From Streptomyces sp. SAI-127 (GTDB taxonomy: Bacteria > Actinomycetota > Actinomycetes > Streptomycetales > Streptomycetaceae), in assembly GCF_029894425.1 (NCBI RefSeq), contig NZ_JARXYJ010000001.1:5518001-5582000 (forward strand): a stretch of DNA of 64,000 nt, given 5' to 3'. The notes beneath the pieces were generated by a model. That model saw only the letters and a list, made by a program, of their open reading frames with translations. It had not been told where the DNA came from and did no database searches. Of this stretch, positions 24,610 through 33,775 are shown one piece after another; the stretch's first letter is position 1; every line of letters starts with the position of its first letter. Made by a program: the position numbers and the translations under genes.

Positions 24610-25536
24610 TCACGTCTCCGTGCGGTACATCAGGTCGGTCTCGTACGTCGTGAAACCGAGCCGTTCGTAGACCGACACCGCCGCCTTGTTGTCGGCGTCG
24701 ACGTACAGCATCGCCGTCGGCAGACCCTGGGCGGCGAGGTGGCGCAGGCCGATCGTGGTGAGGGCCTTGCCGAGGCCGCCGCCCTGGGTGCCGGGGCGGA
24801 CGCCGAGGACGTAGACCTCGCCGAGCTGCTCGGCCGCGTGCACCTTGGTCCAGTGGAAGCCGACCAGTTCGCCGTCGCGGAAGGCGAGGAAGAAGCCCTC
24901 GGGGTCGAACCAGGACTGGGCCTTGCGGTCGTCCAGGTCACGCTGGATCAGGGAGCCCTGCTCGGGGTGGTGGGCGAATGCGGCCGCGTTGACCGCGAGC
25001 CAGGCGGCGTCGTCCTCACCGGGGACGAAGGCACGGACCGTCACGTCCGCCGGGAGCACCGGGTCGGGCAGCTCCATGCCGGTCAGGGGGCGGCGCATCT
25101 GCCGTAGTTCACGGAACAGGGTCAGGCCGAGGACCTGGGCGAGGTGCCGGGCGGCGCTGTGGCCGCCGTGCGCCCACACCCGCAGCCGCTTGCCGGAGGC
25201 GGCGAGCAGGGCCGCGCCCAGGGCGCGGCCGTGGCCGTGGCCGCGGTGGGCCGGGTGGACGACCAGCTCCGCCGCCGGGGCCTCCACCGGGTCGGTGTCC
25301 TCCAACTGGGCGTAGCCGACCAGTTCGTCGCCGACCTGCAGCAGCAGATGGGACACGCCCTCACGGGCACCGCCCCGCAGCTGCAGCCTGCCCTGTTCGG
25401 ACACCGCTTGCTGGCCGTCGTCGTGCGCGGCCTCGGCGAGGAGCTGGAGGACCGCCTCGGTCTGTTCCGGCGAGAGCGCCGAAAGGGTCTCGATGGAGCG
25501 GGAGATGCCGGGGCGTCCGATGTCGTCGCTGGTCAT
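24610..25536 (-). CDS. mshD: Mycothiol synthase MshD
   Basis: 308 residues from ATG 25536. Two GNAT domains lie in tandem. The N-terminal one has PAHRGHGHGRALGAAL near 95; the C-terminal one has GVRPGTQGGGLGKALTTIGL near 245, followed by MLYVDADNKAAVSVYERLGF. This tandem and the motif LDDRKAQSWFDPEGFFLA match MshD, which acetylates the Cys amine of Cys-GlcN-Ins in the last step of mycothiol synthesis. Position matches SCO4151. The frame extends upstream to 25566, but the ATG at 25536 starts the conserved protein. Confidence 0.93.
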   Translation of the reverse strand: MTSDDIGRPGISRSIETLSALSPEQTEAVLQLLAEAAHDDGQQAVSEQGRLQLRGGAREGVSHLLLQVGDELVGYAQLEDTDPVEAPAAELVVHPAHRGHGHGRALGAALLAASGKRLRVWAHGGHSAARHLAQVLGLTLFRELRQMRRPLTGMELPDPVLPADVTVRAFVPGEDDAAWLAVNAAAFAHHPEQGSLIQRDLDDRKAQSWFDPEGFFLAFRDGELVGFHWTKVHAAEQLGEVYVLGVRPGTQGGGLGKALTTIGLRHLAAQGLPTAMLYVDADNKAAVSVYERLGFTTYETDLMYRTET

Positions 25537-25710
25537 GGCTACGAGGGTAAGGGGAGGTCCGGGCAAAGCGGCGGCAAAGAAGCAACCAGGATGTAACCAC
25601 GAAACCTCTGTCGCGCTACGCGCGTTGACCCTAGGCTGCGCCGGGACGGGGGCACTTCCTCATCCGGATCCACCGGGTTCACCGGATTCAGCAGAAGCTC
25701 AGGGGGGCGT

Positions 25711-27525
25711 ATGCCAGCCATATCCCAGCCGCGCCAGTCGGACGCCGGTCGTCTCAGACGTCGTACGTACCGTCTGGTCGCCGCAGCCGCCGGTCTCGCC
25801 ACGGTCGGCGCCCTCGCCGCCGCGTTGCCGGCCGGCGCGCACGACAGCAAGCACGGCAAGCCGCTGCCGAGCCGTTACCAGGACGTCCAGCTGCTGTCCT
25901 TCAACGACCTGCACGGCAACCTGGAGCCGCCGTCCGGCTCCTCCGGCCGGGTCACCGAGCTCCAGGCGGACGGGACCACCAAGACGATCGACGCCGGTGG
26001 TGTCGAGTACCTCGCCACCCATCTGCGCGAGGCGCGCAAGGCGAACGGGTACTCCATCACCGCCGCCGGTGGTGACATGGTCGGCGCGTCGCCGCTGATC
26101 TCGGGTCTCTTCCACGACGAGCCCACCATCGAGGCGCTGAACAAGCTCGACCTGGACGTCACGTCCGTCGGCAACCACGAGTTCGACGAGGGCGCCAGGG
26201 AACTGGGCCGTCTCCAGAACGGCGGCTGTCATCCCACCGCCGGCTGCTACAACAACGAGGAGTTCGAGGGCGCCGACTTCCCCTACCTCGCGGCCAACGT
26301 CCTGGACGAGAAGACCGGCAGGCCGATCCTCAAGCCGTACTGGGTGTGGAAGAAGAAGGACGTCAAGGTCGGCTTCATCGGTGTCACCCTGGAGGACACC
26401 CCGGGTGTCGTCTCCGCCGAGGGCGTCAAGGGCCTGAAGTTCAAGGACGAGGTCGAGACGATCAACAAGTACGCCAAGGTGCTGCAGAAGCAGGGCGTCA
26501 AGTCGATCGTGGCCCTCATCCACGAGGGCGGGCTGCCGGCCTCGGGCGCCTACAACTACAACTGTGACTCCCCGGGCGCCGGTGACGGCATCTCAGGCCC
26601 GATCGTCGACATCGCCAAGAACATCTCGCCGTCGGTGGACGCCCTGGTCACCGGCCACACGCACGCCGCGTACGTGTGCACGATCCCCGACCCGTCGGGC
26701 AAGCCCCGCATGGTCACCTCGGCCGCCTCCTTCGGCCGGATCTACACGGACACGACGCTGACGTACGACCGGTTCACCGGCGACATCGCCCGTACGGCCG
26801 TGAAGTCGGCGAACCACGTGGTCACCCGGACCGTCGCCAAGGCGCCCGACATGACCGAGCTGATCGCCAAGTGGAACACCCTCGCGGCGCCCATCGGCAA
26901 CCGCGCGGTCGGCTACATCTCCGCCGACATCCCGAGCACCGGCACCGAGTCGCCGATGGGTGACCTGATCGCCGACGCGCAACTCGCGTACGGCAAGGAG
27001 CTCGACCCCGGGACCGATCTCGCGCTGATGAACCCGGGCGGTGTCCGGGCGGGCCTGACCTACGCGGCCAAGGGGACCGAGGGCGACGGCGTGGTGACGT
27101 ACGCCGAGGGCTTCACCGTGCAGCCCTTCTCCAACACCGTGAACCTCCAGGACTTCACCGGGGCCCAGCTGATCAAGGTGCTCCAGGAGCAGGTGAGCGG
27201 GTCGAACGCGGCCTCGCCGAAGATCCTGCTGCCGTCCACCGGGTTCACCTACACGCTCGACCTGACGAAGACCGGCGCGGACCGGATCGTCGTCGACTCC
27301 GTGAAGCTGAACGGAACGGCCATCGACCCGGCGGCCACCTACCGCGTCGCGACCAACAGCTTCCTCGCGGGCGGCGGCGACGGCATCACCACGCTGGGCC
27401 AGGGCACGAACGACCTCGTCGGCGGCGACGACCTCGCCGCTCTCGTGGAGTACCTGACGGCCAACTCGTCGGCGAGCGCTCCGATCGCACCGCCGACGGC
27501 GAACCGGATCGCGATCGTGCAGTAG
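25711..27525 (+). CDS. Secreted 5'-nucleotidase / metallophosphoesterase
   Basis: 604 residues with a signal peptide (RRRTYRLVAAAAGLATVGAL to about residue 45). The metallophosphatase domain shows FNDLHGNLEP, GDMVGAS, VGNHEFDEG and VTGHTHAAYVC, the metal-binding set. The C-terminal 5_nucleotid_C domain starts near residue 400 with TESPMGDLIADAQL and holds NPGGVRAGL. It would release phosphate and nucleoside from external nucleotides, fitting the phosphate-gene setting, though no PHO box was seen. AGGGGGG lies before the ATG. Confidence 0.93.
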   Translation: MPAISQPRQSDAGRLRRRTYRLVAAAAGLATVGALAAALPAGAHDSKHGKPLPSRYQDVQLLSFNDLHGNLEPPSGSSGRVTELQADGTTKTIDAGGVEYLATHLREARKANGYSITAAGGDMVGASPLISGLFHDEPTIEALNKLDLDVTSVGNHEFDEGARELGRLQNGGCHPTAGCYNNEEFEGADFPYLAANVLDEKTGRPILKPYWVWKKKDVKVGFIGVTLEDTPGVVSAEGVKGLKFKDEVETINKYAKVLQKQGVKSIVALIHEGGLPASGAYNYNCDSPGAGDGISGPIVDIAKNISPSVDALVTGHTHAAYVCTIPDPSGKPRMVTSAASFGRIYTDTTLTYDRFTGDIARTAVKSANHVVTRTVAKAPDMTELIAKWNTLAAPIGNRAVGYISADIPSTGTESPMGDLIADAQLAYGKELDPGTDLALMNPGGVRAGLTYAAKGTEGDGVVTYAEGFTVQPFSNTVNLQDFTGAQLIKVLQEQVSGSNAASPKILLPSTGFTYTLDLTKTGADRIVVDSVKLNGTAIDPAATYRVATNSFLAGGGDGITTLGQGTNDLVGGDDLAALVEYLTANSSASAPIAPPTANRIAIVQ

Positions 27526-27597
27526 AGATCGTGAGCTGAGTCGCACCACCCCGGTACGGGTTGCGGGTGGGGGGCATACGCATGATCGGATGGATTG

Positions 27598-28731
27598 ATG
27601 CGTTCCCCCCACCACATACCCACGCATCCCCACCCATATGACGTTCCGTACGAAGAACCCCCGGCCCCGCCGACCACCCACCGCCGCACCGGGCGACGTC
27701 GGCGGGGCCGTTTCACAGGCCTGCCGTTCGCGCTGAAGGCGGTCGCGTCGCTGCTGGTGCTCGCCGCCTTCCTCACCCTCGCCGACCGCTGGGCCGTCCT
27801 CTACGCCGAGCACCGGGCCGCGGACACCCTCAAGGACCGGCTGCGGCTGACCGCGGCGCCCGAGGTGGAGATCGACGGATTCCCGTTCCTGCCGCAACTC
27901 GTGGGCAAGCGCCTGGACTCGGTCAGGGTGACCGTCCCGGACGTGGCGGCCGACCGGGTCACGCTGGCCGCGGTGTCGGCGACGGCCCATGACATACGGC
28001 TCGACGGGGACGGGCCGACCTCCGTGCGCGGGGCGCGAGTTCCCCGGCTCGACGGTGACGTCCTGCTCTCCTTCGCCGACATGAACCGTGAACTCGGCGC
28101 GTCCCAGGTGACGTTCACGGGGGCCGGCCGGGACCGGGTCGCCGTGCGCGGAACTCTTCCGGTCGCCGGACACGACCTGAGGCTGCGGGCCGACGTGCGC
28201 GTGGCGCGCGACGGAGAGCGGGGCGTCGACACCCGGATCGGCGGGATGCGCCTGGACATCGGGGAGCTGGCGACCTACCGGCCGGGCACGCGCGCCTCAC
28301 AGGGCCTGCATCTGACCCGTGAGTCCGCCGCGGCCGTCGCCCGGGAGACACGTAAGGCGAGGGCCCTGCTGGCGGTCCCGTCCGTCGTGCGCGCGCTGGG
28401 CGTGCCCGACGCCACCGTGCGTGAGGCGCGGCGCTCCGACACCGCGCTGTCCCGTCTGACCGGCCGCCCGGAGTTCGTACGGCAGGCCATGCGCCTGAAC
28501 CTCCTCGATCTGGCCCTGGCCCACCCCGAGCTCCTGGACCGCCTGGGCCTGGACCCGGCGCTTCTCGATGCCCTCTCCCGGCTGACCCGCCCGGTCCTCG
28601 CCGACCGCCTCTCCCTCGGCTTCCGGCTGCCGGAGCCGCCGAGCGGTGACCTGCGGCTGAGGGACGTCCGCGTGGCGAAGGACGGAATCCGGGTGCGCAT
28701 CGAGGGCTCCGGACTGGCGGTCGGTCCGTAG
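27598..28731 (+). CDS. DUF2993 (LmeA-like) membrane-anchored protein
   Basis: 377 residues. A cytoplasmic His/Pro-rich N-terminus precedes one transmembrane helix (LKAVASLLVLAAFLTLADRW, residues ~44-63). The DUF2993 core then shows AADTLKDRLRLTAAPEVEIDGFPFLPQLVGKRLDSV, described here in part as the hallmark block with GFPFL. LmeA proteins bind phospholipids in the mycobacterial envelope; function here is inferred. An Arg/Leu-rich helical insertion around 235-330 enlarges it over the 242-aa paralogue at 44643. The TTG at 27595 was rejected in favour of ATG. Confidence 0.82.
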   Translation: MRSPHHIPTHPHPYDVPYEEPPAPPTTHRRTGRRRRGRFTGLPFALKAVASLLVLAAFLTLADRWAVLYAEHRAADTLKDRLRLTAAPEVEIDGFPFLPQLVGKRLDSVRVTVPDVAADRVTLAAVSATAHDIRLDGDGPTSVRGARVPRLDGDVLLSFADMNRELGASQVTFTGAGRDRVAVRGTLPVAGHDLRLRADVRVARDGERGVDTRIGGMRLDIGELATYRPGTRASQGLHLTRESAAAVARETRKARALLAVPSVVRALGVPDATVREARRSDTALSRLTGRPEFVRQAMRLNLLDLALAHPELLDRLGLDPALLDALSRLTRPVLADRLSLGFRLPEPPSGDLRLRDVRVAKDGIRVRIEGSGLAVGP

Positions 28732-28794
28732 ATGTCCGCCCTTTAAATTGGACGGCACGGTGGTCCTCAGGCGCTGACGCGCGGGCCGTACACC

Positions 28795-30558
28795 TCAGAA
28801 CGGTTCCGCCGCCCCCACGATCCGGGCCGGCAGATACGGCGACCGCACCCTGATCTCCCAGCCCCGCCGACGGGCGTGACAGACGAGGCCCAGGATCTCG
28901 AGGCTCAGAGCGGCGTCGGGGTCGGTGGGGCGGTCCGCGACGGCGTAGTGGTCGCGGTGGGCCGTGAGAGCGTCCAGGAGGGCCAGGTTGAAACTCTCCT
29001 CGTCACCCTCCACGAGCTGGGAGAAGAGCACCGCGGGCGGCGGCAGGACACCCTGGTCGCGGGCCTTCCCGGCGTCCCGCAGCGCCAGGTCCGTGGCGGG
29101 CTCGGGGTCCTCGCCGCGCAGATAGGCGTGCAGGGCCCGCCGGTAGGACGCCGACGCGGAACGGTCGGGGCCGACGCGCTCCGGCCCCGCCAGGACCAGC
29201 GGCGCCAGATGCTCCCGCCGGCCCGTGACCAGCGCGAAGTGCACCGCCCGGTGCCAGGCGCCCGGCCCGGCGTCCTCGTCCCGGCAGGCGGGGTAGGTCA
29301 CGGTCCTGCCGTCGATCGTCACCGGCACGTCGGTACCGGGCTCCGCCAGTGTCGTACGGAACAACGCGGCCCCCAGCTCCGCGGCCAGCCGCAGGTTCTC
29401 CAGCTGGGCGTCGCTCGCGTCGGGCGAGTGCGAGGCGCGGGTCCGGAACAGGAGCTCCTGATAGGTGACGGCGTAGGCCAGCCCGAAGGTGGTGAGCGAC
29501 TTGCCGGGCATCGGGGTGATGGCGTCCCGGGTGTACCGCTCGAACTGCTCCTCGCTGTCCGGGTCCAGGGGACGCGGCTCCAGGAACCGCCCGAACTCCA
29601 CCACCCCCTCGGCGAGTTCGGCCACCGCGTCCGGACGGCGGTCCCGGCCGTAGGGCCCCACCCGCGGCGGCGTGGCCTTGAAACCGGTGACCAGCGCGTC
29701 TGGCAGATAGTCGCTGTCGGCGGCCGGCGGCCAGCCCTCCTCGCGGTGCGCCAGTGCCGTCAGGGCGATCGGGAGGAGGGGGAGAAGACTGCCCGGACGT
29801 GCTCCGGGCCCGGAAGTACCGGTCAGCGGCCGCAGCAGTCGTACGACCGCGTCGTCGAACCCCTGCCGGTCACCCGCGGTCAGCGCGCGCAGCGCCTGCA
29901 GCCCGAGGCCGTAGGCCTGGTTGGCGAGGTGCTCGCCGGTCTCCGTCTCCCGGGCCCGGACCCGGTCGAGCGCCGCGTCGAGCGCGGTGAGCTTCTGCTT
30001 GCGGGAGGGCGGGCAGGTGACGCCGTCGTCGTCGGTGTCGCCGAGGACGCAGGCCATGAAGCCGTTGATCAGTTCGGCGTCGGGGTGGCCGGAGCGGCCC
30101 CGCTGGGGGGCCTCGCGCGCGAAGTGGAAGGCCTCGCCGTGCCATTGGGTCTTCTCGGCGAGGATCGCCAGGCAGAAGGCGTCCAGCCACTTGGCGGCCG
30201 TGACCGGCTCCGGGGTGCCGCCGGTCTCGCGGTCGTACACCAGGCCCCAGTTCGGGTAGGTGAGGAAGACCTCGAAGTGGTCGCGGGGGAAGTACGCCGC
30301 GTACGCCACCGCTCCGGCGGCCGCCTCGGCGGCGTCCTCCAGGACCGCCTTCGCCTCGGGGGAGTGCAGATCGGGGGTCTCCACCGAGAGCGCGCCGAGA
30401 TACTCGACGAACTCCTGGGCGATCAGCCACCACTCCCACGCCGTCACCGGGCCGGCCTTGGACATGGAGTGGACCTGCGAACCGATCCTGTTCGCGAAGT
30501 CCTTCCGCACCGCCGAAACGGCCGCCTCGCCGACCCGATGCCTTTCGATACGCACCAT
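28795..30558 (-). CDS. Imm49-type immunity protein, no toxin beside it
   Basis: 587 residues, soluble and helix-rich. The pattern (N-terminal VGEAAVSAVRKDFANRIGSQ, a W-rich helix AWEWWLIAQEFVEYL, and the later YPACRDEDAGPGAWHRAVHF) resembles the Imm49 family of polymorphic-toxin immunity proteins, which Streptomyces often carries at nearly this length. No toxin, secretion or WXG100 gene is adjacent. GGGGGAG precedes the ATG. Assignment rests on remembered family appearance and is moderate. Confidence 0.65.
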   Translation of the reverse strand: MVRIERHRVGEAAVSAVRKDFANRIGSQVHSMSKAGPVTAWEWWLIAQEFVEYLGALSVETPDLHSPEAKAVLEDAAEAAAGAVAYAAYFPRDHFEVFLTYPNWGLVYDRETGGTPEPVTAAKWLDAFCLAILAEKTQWHGEAFHFAREAPQRGRSGHPDAELINGFMACVLGDTDDDGVTCPPSRKQKLTALDAALDRVRARETETGEHLANQAYGLGLQALRALTAGDRQGFDDAVVRLLRPLTGTSGPGARPGSLLPLLPIALTALAHREEGWPPAADSDYLPDALVTGFKATPPRVGPYGRDRRPDAVAELAEGVVEFGRFLEPRPLDPDSEEQFERYTRDAITPMPGKSLTTFGLAYAVTYQELLFRTRASHSPDASDAQLENLRLAAELGAALFRTTLAEPGTDVPVTIDGRTVTYPACRDEDAGPGAWHRAVHFALVTGRREHLAPLVLAGPERVGPDRSASASYRRALHAYLRGEDPEPATDLALRDAGKARDQGVLPPPAVLFSQLVEGDEESFNLALLDALTAHRDHYAVADRPTDPDAALSLEILGLVCHARRRGWEIRVRSPYLPARIVGAAEPF

Positions 30559-30648
30559 TTTCCGCTCCCCCGTCCGACACCTTGATCTACGGAAACCAGC
30601 CTAGATCGAGGGTCTGACAGTGGAGCGGAAAGCGGGTGAAACGCCAGG

Positions 30649-32706
30649 TCAGGAGCTGCTCGGCGTCCAGTCGCCCAGCCAGTCCGCGACCTCCTGGCCG
30701 GCGGCCTGCGCGTCGGTCAGCTGCGGCCGGTTGCTGCTCGCCGCACCCGAGCCGGCACCGGAGTTCTTGTACTCCGCGAACCGGTCGTCCTTCCAGGAGA
30801 AGCCGCTCATGTCGGTCCACGGCGTGGACTTGATCGCGGCGCTCAACGACGTGTTGCGGACCGTGGTCTGCGGGTCGAGGCTCGCGTCACCGCCGGCGTG
30901 CCAGGGGCGGCCCAGGTAGAAGCTCGCGGAGGAGACGTCCCCGTTCACCGTCGAGTTGGCGATGAGGATGCCCTTGCGGCCCGCGGCGGTGCTGGGCGCG
31001 GTGACATAACCGGCCGAGGTGCCGTTCCAGCGCTTCTTCAGCGTGATGACGGACTTGTCGATCACCGCGGTGGCCCGCCCGAAGATGAAGTCGACGTTGC
31101 CGATGACGTAGGAGTTGGTCATGTAGACCCGGCCCAGCTTGTCCTTGGCCGCGGTGTCCACGAGGAGCGTGTCCTGGTCGCCGCTGACGATGACCCCGTC
31201 GAGGAACACCTTGTCGGCGGCGGTGCGCAGGGCGACCGCCTGGTTGGCGATGTCCTGGTGACTGGCCTCGTCGAAGTCGTTGGAGATCGTCAGGTTGCGG
31301 GCCTGGAAGTCGTCGGCCTCGACGGCGACGGTGGCGCTGCCGCCGGTGCCGTAGGTGCCCGAGCCGTCGGGCTTGGGGGTGCCGGACGCGTTGTTGTAGA
31401 CGATCACCGTGTCGTTACGGCTGCCGCCCGACCCCTGGATGGTGACGTGCGGTTTGTTGGACGGCACCTTGACCAGCTCGCGGTAGGTCCCCGGCTTCAC
31501 CGAGATCACCACGCGCGAGGGGTTGTTCGCCGGTACGGCGTTCACCGCGGCCTGCACGGTCGAGAACTGCCCGCTGCCGTCCTTGGCGACGGTGAGCGTG
31601 GTCGCGGCGGCGGCCTTCGTCGACGCGGTCGCCGTCGTACCGATCGAACTGCGCGGCCCCACACCGGACTTGAGAAGCGCCGGTACGTCGGCCGTCTTGT
31701 CGAGCGTGTAGGCGTAGTACGTCTTCGGGTCGAAGGCCGTGCCCCCGCTCTCGTTGCGCCCGCTCGTCCCCACGAAGGTGTTGCCCTTCTGGACGATGCT
31801 CGCGGTGCTGTCCTTGATGACGGGGTTCTTGAAGCCCTGGAAGTAGGAGTTCTCCAGGACCATCCTGGTCGCGCCGCGCGAGTAGTTGCCGTAGGAGGAG
31901 TTGATGTCCGTCCCGGCCGCGTCCTCCAGGAAGTTGTTGTAGAGGTGCGCGTGGGCCGCGTTGTCCGTGGAGGGGTTCCGCTGCTCGGTCTCGCGGATCC
32001 AGTTGTGGTGGATGGTGATGTCGGTGACGACGTTCTCCGTCCAGCCGATGCCGAACGCCTTGTTGTCCTGGCTGAGTTTGTTCCAGGAGACCGTCACATA
32101 GGTACTGTCCTTGCGGACGTCGATGAGTCCGTCGGCCATGTGCCGCAGGTCGTTGTGGTCGATCCACACGTGGTGGGCGCCGTCCATCTGGATGGCGTCG
32201 AAGTCGTGTTCCTTGTCGTTCCACACGCCCTGGTAGGCGTCCCGGATCGTGAGGTTGCGGATGATCACGTTGTGCACGCCGGAGCCGAGGAAGAAGCCGC
32301 CGCCGACGATCTGCCCGGAGGTCCCGGACCCGACGATGGTCTTGTTGCTCTGGACCTTGATCTCTTTCCCGACCGGGTCCATGGTGATGGTCGCGGCGAC
32401 GACGATGACGTACGGCTCGCTCGCCGTCGCGTACTTCTCCAGGTCGGCGAGCGTCTTCACGGTGACGATCTGGCCGTCCCGGCCGCCGTAGGTCCCGTTC
32501 TGGCCGAGCGCGTTGACCGAGGCGAAGCCGTCCGCGGTGGCGGTGACCCAGGCCGGAGCGGCGGTGGTGGCGGCGGACGCCCGGCTCTGGGCGCCGGGCA
32601 GGGCGCCGTAGCCCAGGACTCCGGCGGCGCTCAGAGCCAGCGGGAGACCGACCGCCAGGGCCGTCTTCCTTCTGCGGTGGCGGGCCTTGCTGCGTGTCTC
32701 ACTCAT
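30649..32706 (-). CDS. Secreted pectate lyase (PL1) - pectinesterase (CE8) fusion
   Basis: 685 residues with a signal peptide (KTALAVGLPLALSAAGVLGY). Residues ~45-345 are a PL1 beta-helix with AHHVWIDHNDLRH, DGLIDVRKDSTYVTVSWNKL and the HAHLYNNFL block. Residues ~365-660 are a CE8 beta-helix with GDQDTLLVD, GNVDFIFGRATAVIDK and YLGRPW, which hold the catalytic Asp and Gln/Arg residues. The esterase removes methyl groups from pectin and the lyase cuts the resulting polygalacturonate, so both steps sit in one exported protein for plant-matter degradation. It has its own promoter region behind the terminator of the upstream gene. Confidence 0.92.
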   Translation of the reverse strand: MSETRSKARHRRRKTALAVGLPLALSAAGVLGYGALPGAQSRASAATTAAPAWVTATADGFASVNALGQNGTYGGRDGQIVTVKTLADLEKYATASEPYVIVVAATITMDPVGKEIKVQSNKTIVGSGTSGQIVGGGFFLGSGVHNVIIRNLTIRDAYQGVWNDKEHDFDAIQMDGAHHVWIDHNDLRHMADGLIDVRKDSTYVTVSWNKLSQDNKAFGIGWTENVVTDITIHHNWIRETEQRNPSTDNAAHAHLYNNFLEDAAGTDINSSYGNYSRGATRMVLENSYFQGFKNPVIKDSTASIVQKGNTFVGTSGRNESGGTAFDPKTYYAYTLDKTADVPALLKSGVGPRSSIGTTATASTKAAAATTLTVAKDGSGQFSTVQAAVNAVPANNPSRVVISVKPGTYRELVKVPSNKPHVTIQGSGGSRNDTVIVYNNASGTPKPDGSGTYGTGGSATVAVEADDFQARNLTISNDFDEASHQDIANQAVALRTAADKVFLDGVIVSGDQDTLLVDTAAKDKLGRVYMTNSYVIGNVDFIFGRATAVIDKSVITLKKRWNGTSAGYVTAPSTAAGRKGILIANSTVNGDVSSASFYLGRPWHAGGDASLDPQTTVRNTSLSAAIKSTPWTDMSGFSWKDDRFAEYKNSGAGSGAASSNRPQLTDAQAAGQEVADWLGDWTPSSS

Positions 32707-32717
32707 CTGCGGTTCCG

Positions 32718-32765
32718 TTCCGTGCGGGGGATGGACCGCAGTGCAGTCGCCGCCCCCGCACGGAA
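32718..32765 (-). terminator. Terminator of the secreted ETX/MTX2-like gene
   Basis: TTCCGTGCGGGGG (32718-32730) pairs with CCCCCGCACGGAA (32753-32765). On the minus strand it lies 20 nt past the stop codon of the upstream gene and directly before the pectate lyase start. Confidence 0.75.
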
Positions 32766-32784
32766 GGTTGCCGCCCGAATGCGC

Positions 32785-33642
32785 CTACCGGGCGCAGGAC
32801 TTCGGGTCGAGGTTCTCCTGCCACTTGTCCTCACGGCCGTCGGGCTGGCCGTTGGGCAGGAGCTTGTCGGAGGTGCCGTCGATGTAGTAGCCGTACGAGT
32901 AGATCGTCTTCCAACTCGCGTCCCGGCCACGCCAGGTGTGCGCGGTGACCTCGCCGTCGCCCTTGTTCCACTGGTAGTCCTCGACGTAGAACACCGGGTT
33001 CACGCGGACCACCCGCTGGTACGGCGTCCAGGTGGTCGCCACCTGGGTGCACGGCGGTATGGACTTCTCGCTGCGCCGCTCGAAGGACGAGGTCTTCTCC
33101 CAGCCCCACTCGTAGCCGGCGGTGCCGCCCACGGTTCCGGAGAAGATGCTCTTGGCCAGGGAGAGGCTGATGCTGGCGCCGACGCTCTTCTTGGCGAACG
33201 TCTTGGTGCTGTACCCGCTGACGAAGGTCACCTTGTCCTCGGTCGTGCCGTGGTTGCCGGTCCACTCGGAGGTGCGGACGGGCTCGCCCTTCACGGACCA
33301 GGTCGAGGACTGCGCGTACCCGCACCAGCCGCGGAACAGCTCCCACGGCCCGGCGGGCACCCACAGCCCGACGACATCCCGCAGGTACTCGTCCTGCGTC
33401 TTGAACTCGCCGGTGTCGACGTTGAGCGCGCCGTAGACCCCGGTCAGGCTGGTCTCCTGGCTGCACAGCCGGTCCAGCATGACGTCGGTGTTCCCGGGGT
33501 CCACGCCCCGGACGTTCTGGGCCCCGCCGGGACCGGCCGCCTGAGCGGTCCCCGAACCGGCCAGCAGCCCGGTGACGGCGAGGGCCGCGGACGCGGCGGC
33601 GAGGACGCTCTTCTTCAGAGTCGATGTACGAAACAAACGCAT
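32785..33642 (-). CDS. Secreted protein with aerolysin/ETX-MTX2-like core, unknown function
   Basis: 285 residues from ATG 33642; an upstream ATG at 33699 would put 19 unlikely residues before the signal peptide. Signal LKKSVLAAASAALAVTGLLA ends near residue 35. The middle has alternating small/polar strands, FAKKSVGASISLSLAKSIFS then TVGGTAGYEWGWEKTSSFE, followed by PPCTQVATTWTPYQRVVRV. This alternation with GYEWG resembles the beta-pore-forming ETX/MTX2 (aerolysin-like) family, but I could not confirm it. Four to five Cys suggest disulfides. Other options are a lectin-like or inhibitor protein. Confidence 0.6.
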   Translation of the reverse strand: MRLFRTSTLKKSVLAAASAALAVTGLLAGSGTAQAAGPGGAQNVRGVDPGNTDVMLDRLCSQETSLTGVYGALNVDTGEFKTQDEYLRDVVGLWVPAGPWELFRGWCGYAQSSTWSVKGEPVRTSEWTGNHGTTEDKVTFVSGYSTKTFAKKSVGASISLSLAKSIFSGTVGGTAGYEWGWEKTSSFERRSEKSIPPCTQVATTWTPYQRVVRVNPVFYVEDYQWNKGDGEVTAHTWRGRDASWKTIYSYGYYIDGTSDKLLPNGQPDGREDKWQENLDPKSCAR

Positions 33643-33775
33643 GGGGGGTTCTTCACTCCTGAGTGCTGAGGACAGATGCGTGGGGCACCTGTTCGACAAC
33701 TCAGGAAGCTGGCAGAGAACCCGTGAGTAGGGTCGAGAACGCGTGAGGGTTGACAGGACATCGACAGCTTGGCGT

